A stretch of 64,000 nt of DNA, from positions 62,001-126,000 of the forward strand of contig KZ478066.1 in NCBI GenBank assembly GCA_002837195.1. Direction: 5' to 3'. Within the stretch, counting starts at the first letter, position 1. Each line of letters starts with the position of its first letter. Position numbers and translations under genes: made by a program. Below, piece by piece: positions 1 to 7,007 of this stretch. Source of the stretch: Enterobacterales bacterium CwR94. GTDB lineage: Bacteria > Pseudomonadota > Gammaproteobacteria > Enterobacterales > Enterobacteriaceae. Below the pieces are notes generated by a model that did not search any database, had not been told where the DNA came from, and saw only the letters and a list, made by a program, of their open reading frames with translations.

Positions 1-110
1 AAGTGCATAGTGCCTCCGGGAAAGATGACGTGAGTGGTATCTTCCTCTATTCCGCTTAACGTGATAATCCTGTTATTAGTACAAACACTCTTGCCAGAAA
101 TGGAAGGATA

Positions 111-1016
111 ATGGATAAACTTGAAGCGATGTCGCTGCTGGTGAAGGTGGCGGAGGTCGGCAGCATGTCTGAGGTGGCGCGGCAGGGAAAACTGCCGTTA
201 ACCAGTATCAGCCGTAAAATTGCCGATCTGGAAGCGCAGTTGGGTGTCAGATTACTGTTACGTACGACACGTAAACTCACACTAACGGATGCCGGTATTG
301 CTTATGTTGCGAATGCCCGGCGTATTCTCGAAGAGATTGATGCCGTGGAACGTATGGCTGTCGGTGAATACTTGCAGCCGAAAGGTGAATTGGTGATTAC
401 CGCGCCGCATATGTTCGGGCGTCGACACGTATTACCGATTGTGAATGCGTTTTTAGCGGCATGGCCTGACATCACCGTGCGTTTGCTGTTAAGCGATCGT
501 AATGCCGATCTGATTGACGATCATGTTGATCTGGCGGTGCGCATTGGCCCACTGGCTGACAGCTCAATGGTTGCACGCGCGGTTGGCGAGATGCGCTCAG
601 TGACCTGTGGCAGCCCGAACTTGTTCGCACGGTTGGGAGAGCCCCAGACGCCACAGGCGCTAATGCACTATCCCTGTGTGACGATTGATAATCCAATGCC
701 CTTTAACGGTTGGCGCTACCCGCATCCGGTGGGCTTAGTGCCGGTTAAACCCCGGTTAGCGGTCACCACGCCTGAAGCCGCTGCTGATGCGGCGGCGGCA
801 GGCACTGGCATCGCACGGTTATTGCACTACCAGGTGACAGAAGCCTTATGTGAAGGGCGGTTAAAAATTGTGTTGGCAAACGCTGAGCCGCCGCCGGTGC
901 CGGTCCATCTCTTGCATGCGTCTCGTGGCCCGATGCCGTTAAAATTACGCGAATTTATTGATTTTGCTTTACCCCGCTTGCGCGAGACGCTGCTGGTCAT
1001 TGCACGCTCGGGTTAA
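111..1016 (+). CDS. LysR-family transcriptional regulator
   Basis: A 301-aa LysR-type DNA-binding regulator. The N-terminal winged helix-turn-helix covers about residues 1-60, including the typical stretch AEVGSMSEVARQGKLPLTS and the segment RLLLRTTRKLTLTDAG. The remainder is the periplasmic-binding-like effector domain, starting near the PKGELVITAP segment. The overall pattern is that of the DmlR/AaeR-like subgroup found next to metabolic or efflux genes. The ATG at 111 has a strong GGAAGG ribosome site at 102-107. The emrE-like gene starts 23 bases after the stop in the same direction, so the two may be cotranscribed, or the regulator may control a divergent gene beyond the left edge. The effector cannot be deduced. 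Confidence 0.9.
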   Translation: MDKLEAMSLLVKVAEVGSMSEVARQGKLPLTSISRKIADLEAQLGVRLLLRTTRKLTLTDAGIAYVANARRILEEIDAVERMAVGEYLQPKGELVITAPHMFGRRHVLPIVNAFLAAWPDITVRLLLSDRNADLIDDHVDLAVRIGPLADSSMVARAVGEMRSVTCGSPNLFARLGEPQTPQALMHYPCVTIDNPMPFNGWRYPHPVGLVPVKPRLAVTTPEAAADAAAAGTGIARLLHYQVTEALCEGRLKIVLANAEPPPVPVHLLHASRGPMPLKLREFIDFALPRLRETLLVIARSG

Positions 1017-1039
1017 GCGCGACTTTTGGAGAGATTATT

Positions 1040-1372
1040 GTGCACGTTTATCTGATTCTTGCGATTTCTATTGCGGCTGAAACCATGGCGACTTCCATGA
1101 TGAAAGCCACAGAGGGATTTACACGCTGGCTGCCAAGCCTGGCGGTGGTGGTGGGTTACGCCATCTCTTTCTATGGCTTATCGCAGGTGGTAAAAACCAT
1201 GAATATCGGTATCGCCTATGCGATTTGGGCCGGGATGGGGATTTTCCTGGTGTCTATTTTATCGTTTGTCATTTACAAGCAGCGGTTAGATTTGCCTGCG
1301 CTGATAGGCATGGCCTTTATTGTGTTGGGCGTTGTCGTCATCCAGATCTTTTCAAAATCGGTTACGCACTAA
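1040..1372 (+). CDS. emrE: EmrE-like small multidrug resistance exporter
   Basis: A 110-aa, four-helix inner-membrane protein of the SMR family, the same length as E. coli EmrE. SMR dimers exchange protons for hydrophobic cations such as quaternary ammonium compounds. The proton/substrate-binding glutamate is Glu14 (IAAETMAT), and Trp63 (AYAIWAG), Tyr40 and Tyr60 fall at EmrE numbering. The C-terminus SKSVTH resembles EmrE's end. The start is a GTG at 1040 with GGAGAG at 1028-1033. It follows the LysR gene by 23 bases and converges on the cupin gene. A guanidinium-exporter (Gdx) role is less likely because the sequence follows the EmrE pattern, but substrate range is inferred. Confidence 0.82.
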   Translation: MHVYLILAISIAAETMATSMMKATEGFTRWLPSLAVVVGYAISFYGLSQVVKTMNIGIAYAIWAGMGIFLVSILSFVIYKQRLDLPALIGMAFIVLGVVVIQIFSKSVTH

Positions 1373-1384
1373 AGACCGCCCGCA

Positions 1385-1693
1385 TCACCATGAGCGATCG
1401 ATAAATAAGCTGTCATCCTCGCTCATGGCTTTACGGGCAGATAAATACGCCACGCCCTGAGGCCCATAAAACTCGCAGTGCTCTTCGCAGGCTTCAAGAT
1501 GAAACACATCGCCGCGTTGGTAAATATGTTCGCCTGCTTCGGTGCGAATGCGGATCTCCCCTTTCAGGATCAAGGCTTTGGCTTCAAAGTCATGCTGATG
1601 TGTGGCGCGTGACTCATTTGCCTCTCGCTCCACCAGCACGGGTTCACTGTAACCTTCACGAATGATCTCAGCGATAAATTCATCGGGTAGCAT
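1385..1693 (-). CDS. Small cupin-domain protein
   Basis: A 102-aa single-domain cupin. The first cupin motif is visible around HQHDFEAKALILKGEIRI (His, His and Glu as candidate metal ligands) and the second around GDVFHLEACEEHCE. Small cupins of this type often bind a metal or act as sensors, isomerases or uncharacterised enzymes, so no reaction can be assigned. ATG at 1691-1693 (minus) has AAGGAGCC just upstream. The gene converges on the EmrE-like gene with only 12 bases between the stops, and is probably monocistronic. Confidence 0.75.
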   Translation of the reverse strand: MLPDEFIAEIIREGYSEPVLVEREANESRATHQHDFEAKALILKGEIRIRTEAGEHIYQRGDVFHLEACEEHCEFYGPQGVAYLSARKAMSEDDSLFIDRSW

Positions 1694-1961
1694 AGCAGGC
1701 TCCTTTCAACGCATGACTTTAGCGTAGAGAGCAATGCTGGCGGGCTCAAGTGGCGGAGGTCAACACTGTGCGCCAGACCCGATTCTGCGCTGTGCCCTTA
1801 TCCGCCTGAGAGAGATAACCGAATAAAATGCGTCAGACCTCACAAAATTGATGCAGACTTTTCTTGGCATTATCGTCTCAGAATCGCCTTGCCTTGCCAT
1901 CAAAAGCAAAAAAAATAACGTGATGATTTATCGAATAATATTTTTTCCACTGTTAAAGCGA

Positions 1962-1980
1962 TCACAATATTTTATTGTGA
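1962..1980. promoter_or_regulatory. Inverted repeat, possible repressor operator
   Basis: TCACAATA, a TTT spacer and TATTGTGA form a perfect 8-3-8 dyad. Its right arm shares TGTGA with the adjacent CRP-like site, so a repressor bound here would overlap the activator. No repressor gene lies in the operon, and the cognate protein is unknown. Confidence 0.5.
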
Positions 1981-1991
1981 CACACATCACA
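1976..1991 (+). promoter_or_regulatory. CRP (catabolite activator) site
   Basis: TGTGA-CACACA-TCACA is an exact match to the CRP core consensus TGTGA-N6-TCACA. It sits about 130 bases before the start codon of the kinase that opens the PTS operon, which fits catabolite-controlled sugar use. Binding is inferred from sequence only. Confidence 0.72.
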
Positions 1992-2122
1992 AAAAATACC
2001 CCTTCGGCACAACTGTCAACCTCTCACCGGAAAACAATAATCACTTTTATGTGATCTCCGTTGCAAATATCGGTCTTGTATTCGGTGAACAATGTTCCTG
2101 CGCCCTTGCTCAGGAGATGGTC

Positions 2123-3103
2123 ATGAAAATTGGAATGGTGATCAGTGGAGGAGATGTTTCTGGCATCAATAATTTTATTTTCCAGTTAGGAAAACTTGCT
2201 GATGCGGAAATGACGTTATTCAACGGCGGAATTCCAGGTTTACTGGAAAAAAATCATCAGGAAATAAGCGCACGCGATCTGGTCGACTTTTCCATCTCCG
2301 CAATCCCGGTGATGGCGGCAGGTCGAACGGACCGTAAATTGAAAAGCAGTGAGTATGAGCAGATCGCCAAAAAGTTGAAGAGTCTGCATATTGATGTGCT
2401 GGTGATGGCGGGGGGCGATGGATCGTTGCAGTTTCTGCATCACTTGAGCGAGTACGGCGTGAACTGCTTCGGCGTTGGCATGACCATCGATAACGATGTG
2501 TTTGGCAGTCATTATTCGATCGGTTTTTCAACCGCTTGCGAACAGGTGATCAAGGAAGTGAGCAAACTGCGTAATACCGGACGTGCTTTGCCGGGCAGGG
2601 TGTTCATGATGGAGTTACTCGGCGGATACTGCGGTGAATTAACCCTGCAGGCGGCGATTAAAAGCAACGCGGATTTTGCACTGATTCCTGAGTGCCAAAT
2701 CCCGGTTTCCACTCTGGCTGAGCGCATCAAACTGCGGCTTGCCAGCCAGAATAGCGTCATCATTTTGTGTTCCGAAGGGTACACCAAAGAGTATTCACCA
2801 GGCTTTCAGGGCGCGATTGACACCCTGATAAAACAACTCGAACCGCACATTGGCGTACGTATTCGTAAAACCATTATGGGATACGGATTACGAAATGGCG
2901 ATCCAACCTGTGAGGAGATCTATCAAGGCACCATTATGGCGAGCGAAGTGGTCCGCTGTATTCAATCTGGCATGAAAAATAAAGCCATCATTATTAACGC
3001 TGGCAATAAACCAATTCCGATTGATTTAGTCAGTATGCAAAAACGGCTGGTCGATACCGAAGGGCATCATTATAAACTGGCCAGGCAGCTCAATATAATT
3101 TAA
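2123..3103 (+). CDS. PfkA-family sugar-phosphate kinase
   Basis: A 326-aa ATP-dependent phosphofructokinase-family protein. The family motifs appear in order: SGGDVSGINN near residue 8 (ATP loop), GGDGS at 97-101, TIDND at 121-125 with the catalytic aspartate, the ELLGGYCGE block at 164-172, and a divergent GYGLRNGDP where PfkA has its substrate-binding GHLQRGG-type segment. The ATG at 2123 has GGAG at 2113-2116. An in-frame upstream extension to 2051 lacks such a site. It is the first gene of a PTS operon that also encodes a class II aldolase. I infer that it phosphorylates an imported ketose or hexose monophosphate to a bisphosphate. The altered substrate loop suggests that it is not the housekeeping fructose-6-phosphate kinase. 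Confidence 0.82.
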   Translation: MKIGMVISGGDVSGINNFIFQLGKLADAEMTLFNGGIPGLLEKNHQEISARDLVDFSISAIPVMAAGRTDRKLKSSEYEQIAKKLKSLHIDVLVMAGGDGSLQFLHHLSEYGVNCFGVGMTIDNDVFGSHYSIGFSTACEQVIKEVSKLRNTGRALPGRVFMMELLGGYCGELTLQAAIKSNADFALIPECQIPVSTLAERIKLRLASQNSVIILCSEGYTKEYSPGFQGAIDTLIKQLEPHIGVRIRKTIMGYGLRNGDPTCEEIYQGTIMASEVVRCIQSGMKNKAIIINAGNKPIPIDLVSMQKRLVDTEGHHYKLARQLNII

Positions 3104-3114
3104 GGAGACTCTCC

Positions 3115-3429
3115 ATGCTTAACGTTCTCTGTGTATGTGGCTGTGGTTTAGGTTCTAGCTTCGCAATAGAAATGAGCGCACAAGCGGTATTTAAAAAATT
3201 ACAAATCCCGGTGAAATTGGATCACACCACGGTATCGGAAGCGAATGCGTTTAAATCGGACATGATCCTGACGCAAAAAGCGTTCGCCGATATTTTAACG
3301 GCGGATGCCACACCTGAAGAAGCCCGGCGCGTCATTATTCTTAATCGACTCACCGATAAAGCCGAAATTGAAGAAAAAATTCTGGCTTATATGAAAGCGC
3401 ACAATCTGAAGGTGGCGGAGCATGAATAG
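3115..3429 (+). CDS. PTS EIIB component, ascorbate/galactitol type
   Basis: A 104-aa cytoplasmic PTS IIB domain. The N-terminal phosphorylation loop CGCGLGSS follows the C-G-x-G-x-G-S-S pattern of the UlaB/GatB type, which makes Cys8 the likely phospho-cysteine. It receives phosphate from the IIA encoded at 5970 and passes it to the sugar held by the IIC encoded next. ATG at 3115 has AAGGAG upstream. Its stop overlaps the IIC start by 8 bases, indicating translational coupling. The sugar specificity is unknown. Confidence 0.88.
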   Translation: MLNVLCVCGCGLGSSFAIEMSAQAVFKKLQIPVKLDHTTVSEANAFKSDMILTQKAFADILTADATPEEARRVIILNRLTDKAEIEEKILAYMKAHNLKVAEHE

Positions 3430-4789
3430 TATCATCGACTTCATCGTAAAAGATCTGTTGGGTCAGGCCTCCATTCTGATTGCATTTATTGCCATGTTTG
3501 GGCTGATCCTGCAGAAAAAATCCCTGGGTAAAGTGGCGGAAGGCACCTTTAAAACGCTGTTGGGTTTTTTAATCATGATGGCGGGGATCAACATCATTGT
3601 TGCCACCCTGACGTTCCTGAATGACATCTTTACCCACGGCTTTGGGATGCAGGGGTACATCACTGATGTGGCGGCTATAGCGGGGCTGGCAAACCGTGAG
3701 CTGGGTTCGGAAGTGGCATTAACGCTAATGGTGATTTTCGCCGTCAACATCCTGATTGCGCGCATCACACCCTTTAAGTACATCTTCCTGACGGGGCAAG
3801 CGTTGCTGTGGATGGCCACCATTGGTGCCGTCATCGGCTACAAAACCGGATTAACGGGCCTGCCACTGATTCTGACCGGCGGTATTTTCGGCGGCATTAT
3901 GGCGGTCATTATGCCGGCATTGGCCCAACCGATTGTGCGTCGCATTACCGGCTCTGATGATGTGGCACTGGGGCATTTCTGCACCATCGGGTATCTGGTG
4001 CAGGCGGCGGTTGCCAAGGTTGTCGGCAAAGGCTCGCGCTCAACCGAAGATCTCGAATTACCGGATAACTTTAAGTTCTTACAAGACACTTACTTCTCTA
4101 TGGCGGTGGTGATGGTACCGATGTACCTGATTCCCGCGCTGGCGGCAGGCCCTGCGTATATCGCGCAGTTTTCCGGCGGTACCAACTATCTGATGTACGC
4201 GTTTATGCAGGCGATTCAGTTTGTTGCGGGTGTATTCGTCCTGTACAGCGGCGTGCGTTTGTTGTTGAACGAGTTGGTTCCGGCATTTCGTGGGATTGCC
4301 ATGCGTATCGTGCCAGATGCCAAACCGGCACTCGATTGCCCGGTGCTGTTTCCGTATGCCCCTAACGCGGTCATTGTGGGCTTCCTGGCGACAACGGCAG
4401 GTTCCATCATCGGCATGATTGTCTTTCCGATGTTTGGTTTGGCGATGATTCTGCCAGGTCTGTTAACCAACTTTTTTGCCGGCGGTACGGCAGGGGTATT
4501 TGGTAACGCGCTGGGCGGTCGTCGTGGCGCGGTGATTGGCGGTGTCGTACACGGTCTGTTTATCACCTTCCTGCCTGCGATTTTGGTTCCAATGTTGGAA
4601 AGTTATGGTTTCACCGGCGTCACCTTTAGCGACTCCGATGTGATCAGCAGCGGTTTAATCCTGGGGCACGCGTTCCAGAACAACTGGCTGTTCGTCGGCG
4701 TATTCATCTTGTTCGTCACCTTACTTGCCTGGTTCGTTAACGGCAAATCGACTAAGCACCATGAGGAAAAGGCACATGAGTCTGTATAA
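3422..4789 (+). CDS. PTS EIIC permease, UlaA family
   Basis: A 455-aa polytopic inner-membrane permease with roughly ten or more hydrophobic segments. It resembles the UlaA/SgaT ascorbate-type EIIC family and starts with the characteristic short amphipathic segment followed by GQASILIAFIAMFGLILQKK. It would bind and translocate a sugar while IIB phosphorylates it. The C-terminus is hydrophilic and His/Lys-rich. It overlaps IIB by 8 bases and the aldolase by 14, the hallmarks of a tight operon. Ascorbate itself is doubtful: no UlaD/E/F or UlaG-like genes follow, and the downstream enzymes fit hexose bisphosphate chemistry instead. Confidence 0.85.
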   Translation: MNSIIDFIVKDLLGQASILIAFIAMFGLILQKKSLGKVAEGTFKTLLGFLIMMAGINIIVATLTFLNDIFTHGFGMQGYITDVAAIAGLANRELGSEVALTLMVIFAVNILIARITPFKYIFLTGQALLWMATIGAVIGYKTGLTGLPLILTGGIFGGIMAVIMPALAQPIVRRITGSDDVALGHFCTIGYLVQAAVAKVVGKGSRSTEDLELPDNFKFLQDTYFSMAVVMVPMYLIPALAAGPAYIAQFSGGTNYLMYAFMQAIQFVAGVFVLYSGVRLLLNELVPAFRGIAMRIVPDAKPALDCPVLFPYAPNAVIVGFLATTAGSIIGMIVFPMFGLAMILPGLLTNFFAGGTAGVFGNALGGRRGAVIGGVVHGLFITFLPAILVPMLESYGFTGVTFSDSDVISSGLILGHAFQNNWLFVGVFILFVTLLAWFVNGKSTKHHEEKAHESV

Positions 4790-5618
4790 TTTCACCGATC
4801 TTCTGTCAGTCGCAAAGCAACGTGAGTTTAAAGCGGTCGGCTCATTCAACCTGCACTGCCTGGAAATGCTGCCGGCATTTTTCAAAGCGGCAAAAAGTTC
4901 GAATAGTCCGTTGATGATTCAGATTTCCACAGGGACAGCGGAGTATCTTGGGCACAAATTACTGGTAGATTCCGTGCGCTCTCTGTCGGAAAGCCATGAT
5001 GTTCCCACCTGTTTGCATCTGGATCATTGCTCAAGCATTGAAGACATCACGACAGCAATGGATGCCGGTTTCAGTTCTGTCATGTATGACGGCTCGCATC
5101 TGCCGATGGAAGAGAACATTGCCAACACCAAAAAAGTGATTGCGCTGGCTCGTCCGCGTAACATCACCGTTGAAGGTGAACTGGGCGCCATTGGCGGGAC
5201 TGAAGATGGCAAATCCGTGGAAATGAGCGCCATTGAGTTCACCACGGTTGAGGATGCCAAGCAGTACGCTGATGCAACGGATGTGGATATGTTGGCGGTG
5301 TCGATTGGTACCGTGCATGGTATGTATACCGGCAAAACCCAAATTCAGCACCAGCGTCTGGCGGCAATCAGCGAAGTCACGGGTAAGCCACTGGTACTGC
5401 ATGGCGGCACGGGCGTCAGCGATGAAGATATGCGTAAGGTGGTCACTGAAGGCATTAATAAAGTCAACGTCGGCACCGAAATGAACGTGCAGTGGGTTGG
5501 GCAGTGCAAAGCCACCTTTGAGAAAGGCAAGGTGAACGATAGCGTGCGCAAATTCCTGATTCCGGCGAACCAGGCCGTCACGGATGTTTTAGTCGAAAAG
5601 ATCGCTTTATTTAAATAA
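4776..5618 (+). CDS. Class II (zinc) sugar-bisphosphate aldolase
   Basis: A 280-aa class II aldolase of the KbaY/GatY/tagatose-bisphosphate size class. Visible motifs are HLDH at 81-84 (catalytic Asp, zinc His), VEGELGAIGG at 132-141, GTVHGMY with zinc-ligand His181, PLVLHGGTG with His209, and NVGTEM at 231-236. It should cleave a ketose-1,6-bisphosphate to dihydroxyacetone phosphate and an aldehyde phosphate. Positioned with a PfkA-like kinase and a PTS, it completes a phosphorylate-and-split route. ATG 4776 is chosen over in-frame upstream starts because it matches the family N-terminus and has GAGG and AGG elements upstream. It overlaps the IIC stop by 14 bases. Fructose versus tagatose or another isomer cannot be told. 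Confidence 0.88.
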   Translation: MSLYNFTDLLSVAKQREFKAVGSFNLHCLEMLPAFFKAAKSSNSPLMIQISTGTAEYLGHKLLVDSVRSLSESHDVPTCLHLDHCSSIEDITTAMDAGFSSVMYDGSHLPMEENIANTKKVIALARPRNITVEGELGAIGGTEDGKSVEMSAIEFTTVEDAKQYADATDVDMLAVSIGTVHGMYTGKTQIQHQRLAAISEVTGKPLVLHGGTGVSDEDMRKVVTEGINKVNVGTEMNVQWVGQCKATFEKGKVNDSVRKFLIPANQAVTDVLVEKIALFK

Positions 5619-5655
5619 CCCGTCGTACTTGAAGTTTATTTGCTTAACTGCAAAG

Positions 5656-5679
5656 GGCCCCGGCTTGTTTGTCGGGGCC
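5656..5679 (+). other. GC-rich intra-operon hairpin
   Basis: GGCCCCG and CGGGGCC pair across a 10-base loop, directly before the AGGAGGGG ribosome site of the next gene. There is no T-run, so this is more likely an mRNA-stabilising or processing element than a terminator. Confidence 0.55.
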
Positions 5680-5690
5680 AGGAGGGGAAT

Positions 5691-5960
5691 ATGTTTTCAT
5701 CGATAAAGTCGTTATTTAACAAAGCTCCCGAGCCGCAGGGCGATATTCAGCAGGAAGCTGAACAATTAGTGATGGAATTACAAAATCTGGAAGAAAAATT
5801 AGCGGCCGATCCGCGTGACGGTGAAACACAAAAAACGTTGATGTTGCGATACAACCGCGCGTTATCCGTCTTTGCGAAAAGTCCACAACATCGCCAGCAG
5901 GTCGATGCGGTGTTCGTCAAAATAGATGAATTACGCAATACCATTCGCCGGAATATATAG
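5691..5960 (+). CDS. Uncharacterised 89-aa helical protein
   Basis: An 89-aa protein with no family I recognise. It begins MFSSIKSLFNKAPEP and is then strongly helical and charged (QQEAEQLVMELQNLEEKLA is heptad-like), with no cysteines, signal peptide or membrane segment. ATG 5691 is preceded by a very strong AGGAGGGG, and a 5640 in-frame extension would run through the hairpin. It is embedded between the aldolase and PTS IIA genes, 10 bases before the latter, so it belongs to the sugar operon. A regulatory or complex-forming role is possible but unsupported. Confidence 0.7.
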   Translation: MFSSIKSLFNKAPEPQGDIQQEAEQLVMELQNLEEKLAADPRDGETQKTLMLRYNRALSVFAKSPQHRQQVDAVFVKIDELRNTIRRNI

Positions 5961-5969
5961 GGAGACAGT

Positions 5970-6407
5970 ATGACGATTAAACAGTTATTAATTGATGCCC
6001 AGGCGATTCAGGTTGGCGTAAAAGAAACGGACTGGCAAAAAGTGATCTCTTTGGCAGCCAAACCCCTGATTGCCAATGGCTATGTGGAAGCGCGTTACAG
6101 TCAGGCGGTGATTGACAGCACGCTGGAGCACGGGGCGTATTACGTGTTTGATGAAGGTATCGCGATGCCGCATGCGCGCCCAGAGTGTGGCGTCATTAAA
6201 AACGGCTTCAGTTTGGTGTTGCTGGATGAACCCATCACGTTCCATGACAGTGACAAGGCCGATATCGTTATCATGTTTGCCGCTCGCGACAGCAATGCTC
6301 ACATTCAGGAAGGTATCCGGGCAATTGTTAATTTGCTTGATGATGAAGAGGTGATGCGCCAACTGCGCCAGGCCCGCACCACTCAAGACGTGGTGGAAAT
6401 CTTATGA
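5970..6407 (+). CDS. PTS EIIA component, fructose/mannitol/ascorbate type
   Basis: A 145-aa PTS IIA domain of the EIIA-2 superfamily. The active-site sequence GIAMPHARPE places the phospho-histidine at His68. It takes phosphate from HPr and passes it to Cys8 of the IIB encoded at 3115. ATG 5970 follows GGGAG. Its TGA overlaps the ATG of the following kinase by 4 bases (ATGA). Its separation from IIB/IIC by the aldolase and the 89-aa gene is unusual but consistent with one transcript. Confidence 0.88.
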   Translation: MTIKQLLIDAQAIQVGVKETDWQKVISLAAKPLIANGYVEARYSQAVIDSTLEHGAYYVFDEGIAMPHARPECGVIKNGFSLVLLDEPITFHDSDKADIVIMFAARDSNAHIQEGIRAIVNLLDDEEVMRQLRQARTTQDVVEIL

Positions 6408-6994
6408 CCTGTGGCAAAACCCTGGTGTTGGTGAATGGCGTACCCGCATCAGGCAAGAGTACCGTGGTACGCCACCTGAGTGACCGTTTTAGATGGCCGT
6501 CACTGTCTGTCGATGGCATTAAAGAGCCCTTTATGGCGCAATACCCAAATTTGGATCGTGACACCAACCGTCAGTTAGGCCGGGCTGCGTGCCAGGCGAT
6601 TGGCGATATTGTGGCGCGGGCACCTGACAAATGCGTCTATGTGATCGATGCCTGGTTTGGTTTCCAGCCTCCCGCGTTCTGGCGGGCGATTTTTGAACAC
6701 TCTGCTGTCGAACAGGTGCTGGAAATCTGGAATGACATTTCACCTGAACACGCGGTGGCCCGTTATGCTGCCAGATTGGGCGATCGCAAACCCGGCCATC
6801 CTGGTGAAGAGTATTTGCCGGAGTTGCACGCGCTGGTTGAGCGCGCAGAACCGCTGGCACTTGGGCCCGTGTATCGACTGGCCCAGGGCCCGGACGTTGA
6901 CTACAGCGGGTTGGAGCATTGGCTAACGGGCCAATTTTCACCGCCCGTTGCGCGCGCCCTGAATGGGCACGAGTCGTCACGTTCTGTGAGTTAA
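6404..6994 (+). CDS. P-loop small-molecule kinase
   Basis: A 196-aa P-loop NTPase. Walker A is GVPASGKS at 12-19, followed by SVDGIKEPF (lid/acceptor region), a Walker B-like VYVIDAWFGF, and ARLGDRKPGHPGEEY, which resembles the arginine/lid region of chloramphenicol-phosphotransferase and gluconate-kinase-like enzymes. It probably transfers phosphate from ATP to a small molecule. It overlaps the IIA stop by 4 bases and ends the PTS operon, so it may act on a pathway intermediate or a second substrate. Its stop lies 13 bases from the convergent GGDEF-EAL gene. An antibiotic-modifying role is less likely from context, but the substrate is unknown. Confidence 0.72.
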   Translation: MTCGKTLVLVNGVPASGKSTVVRHLSDRFRWPSLSVDGIKEPFMAQYPNLDRDTNRQLGRAACQAIGDIVARAPDKCVYVIDAWFGFQPPAFWRAIFEHSAVEQVLEIWNDISPEHAVARYAARLGDRKPGHPGEEYLPELHALVERAEPLALGPVYRLAQGPDVDYSGLEHWLTGQFSPPVARALNGHESSRSVS

Positions 6995-7007
6995 CCCATG
7001 CACGCGT

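Larger units (their letters stand above)
1694..2122. other. Intergenic region with PTS-operon promoter
   Basis: This 429-base AT-rich stretch lies between the divergent cupin and sugar-kinase genes and must carry both promoters. The half nearest the sugar operon holds a 19-base inverted repeat at 1962-1980 and an overlapping CRP-type site at 1976-1991. A 68-codon reading frame at 1848-2054 has no recognisable domain and runs through the promoter elements, so I do not call it a gene. Confidence 0.6.

Noticed and set aside
1848-2054. 68-codon plus-strand reading frame upstream of the kinase gene
   Set aside because: It runs through the CRP site and the dyad, has no ribosome site or recognisable domain and looks like a chance frame in AT-rich DNA.
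6531-6980. 149-codon minus-strand frame over the P-loop kinase gene
   Set aside because: It lacks a ribosome site and recognisable domain, and the kinase on the plus strand has Walker A and family motifs.
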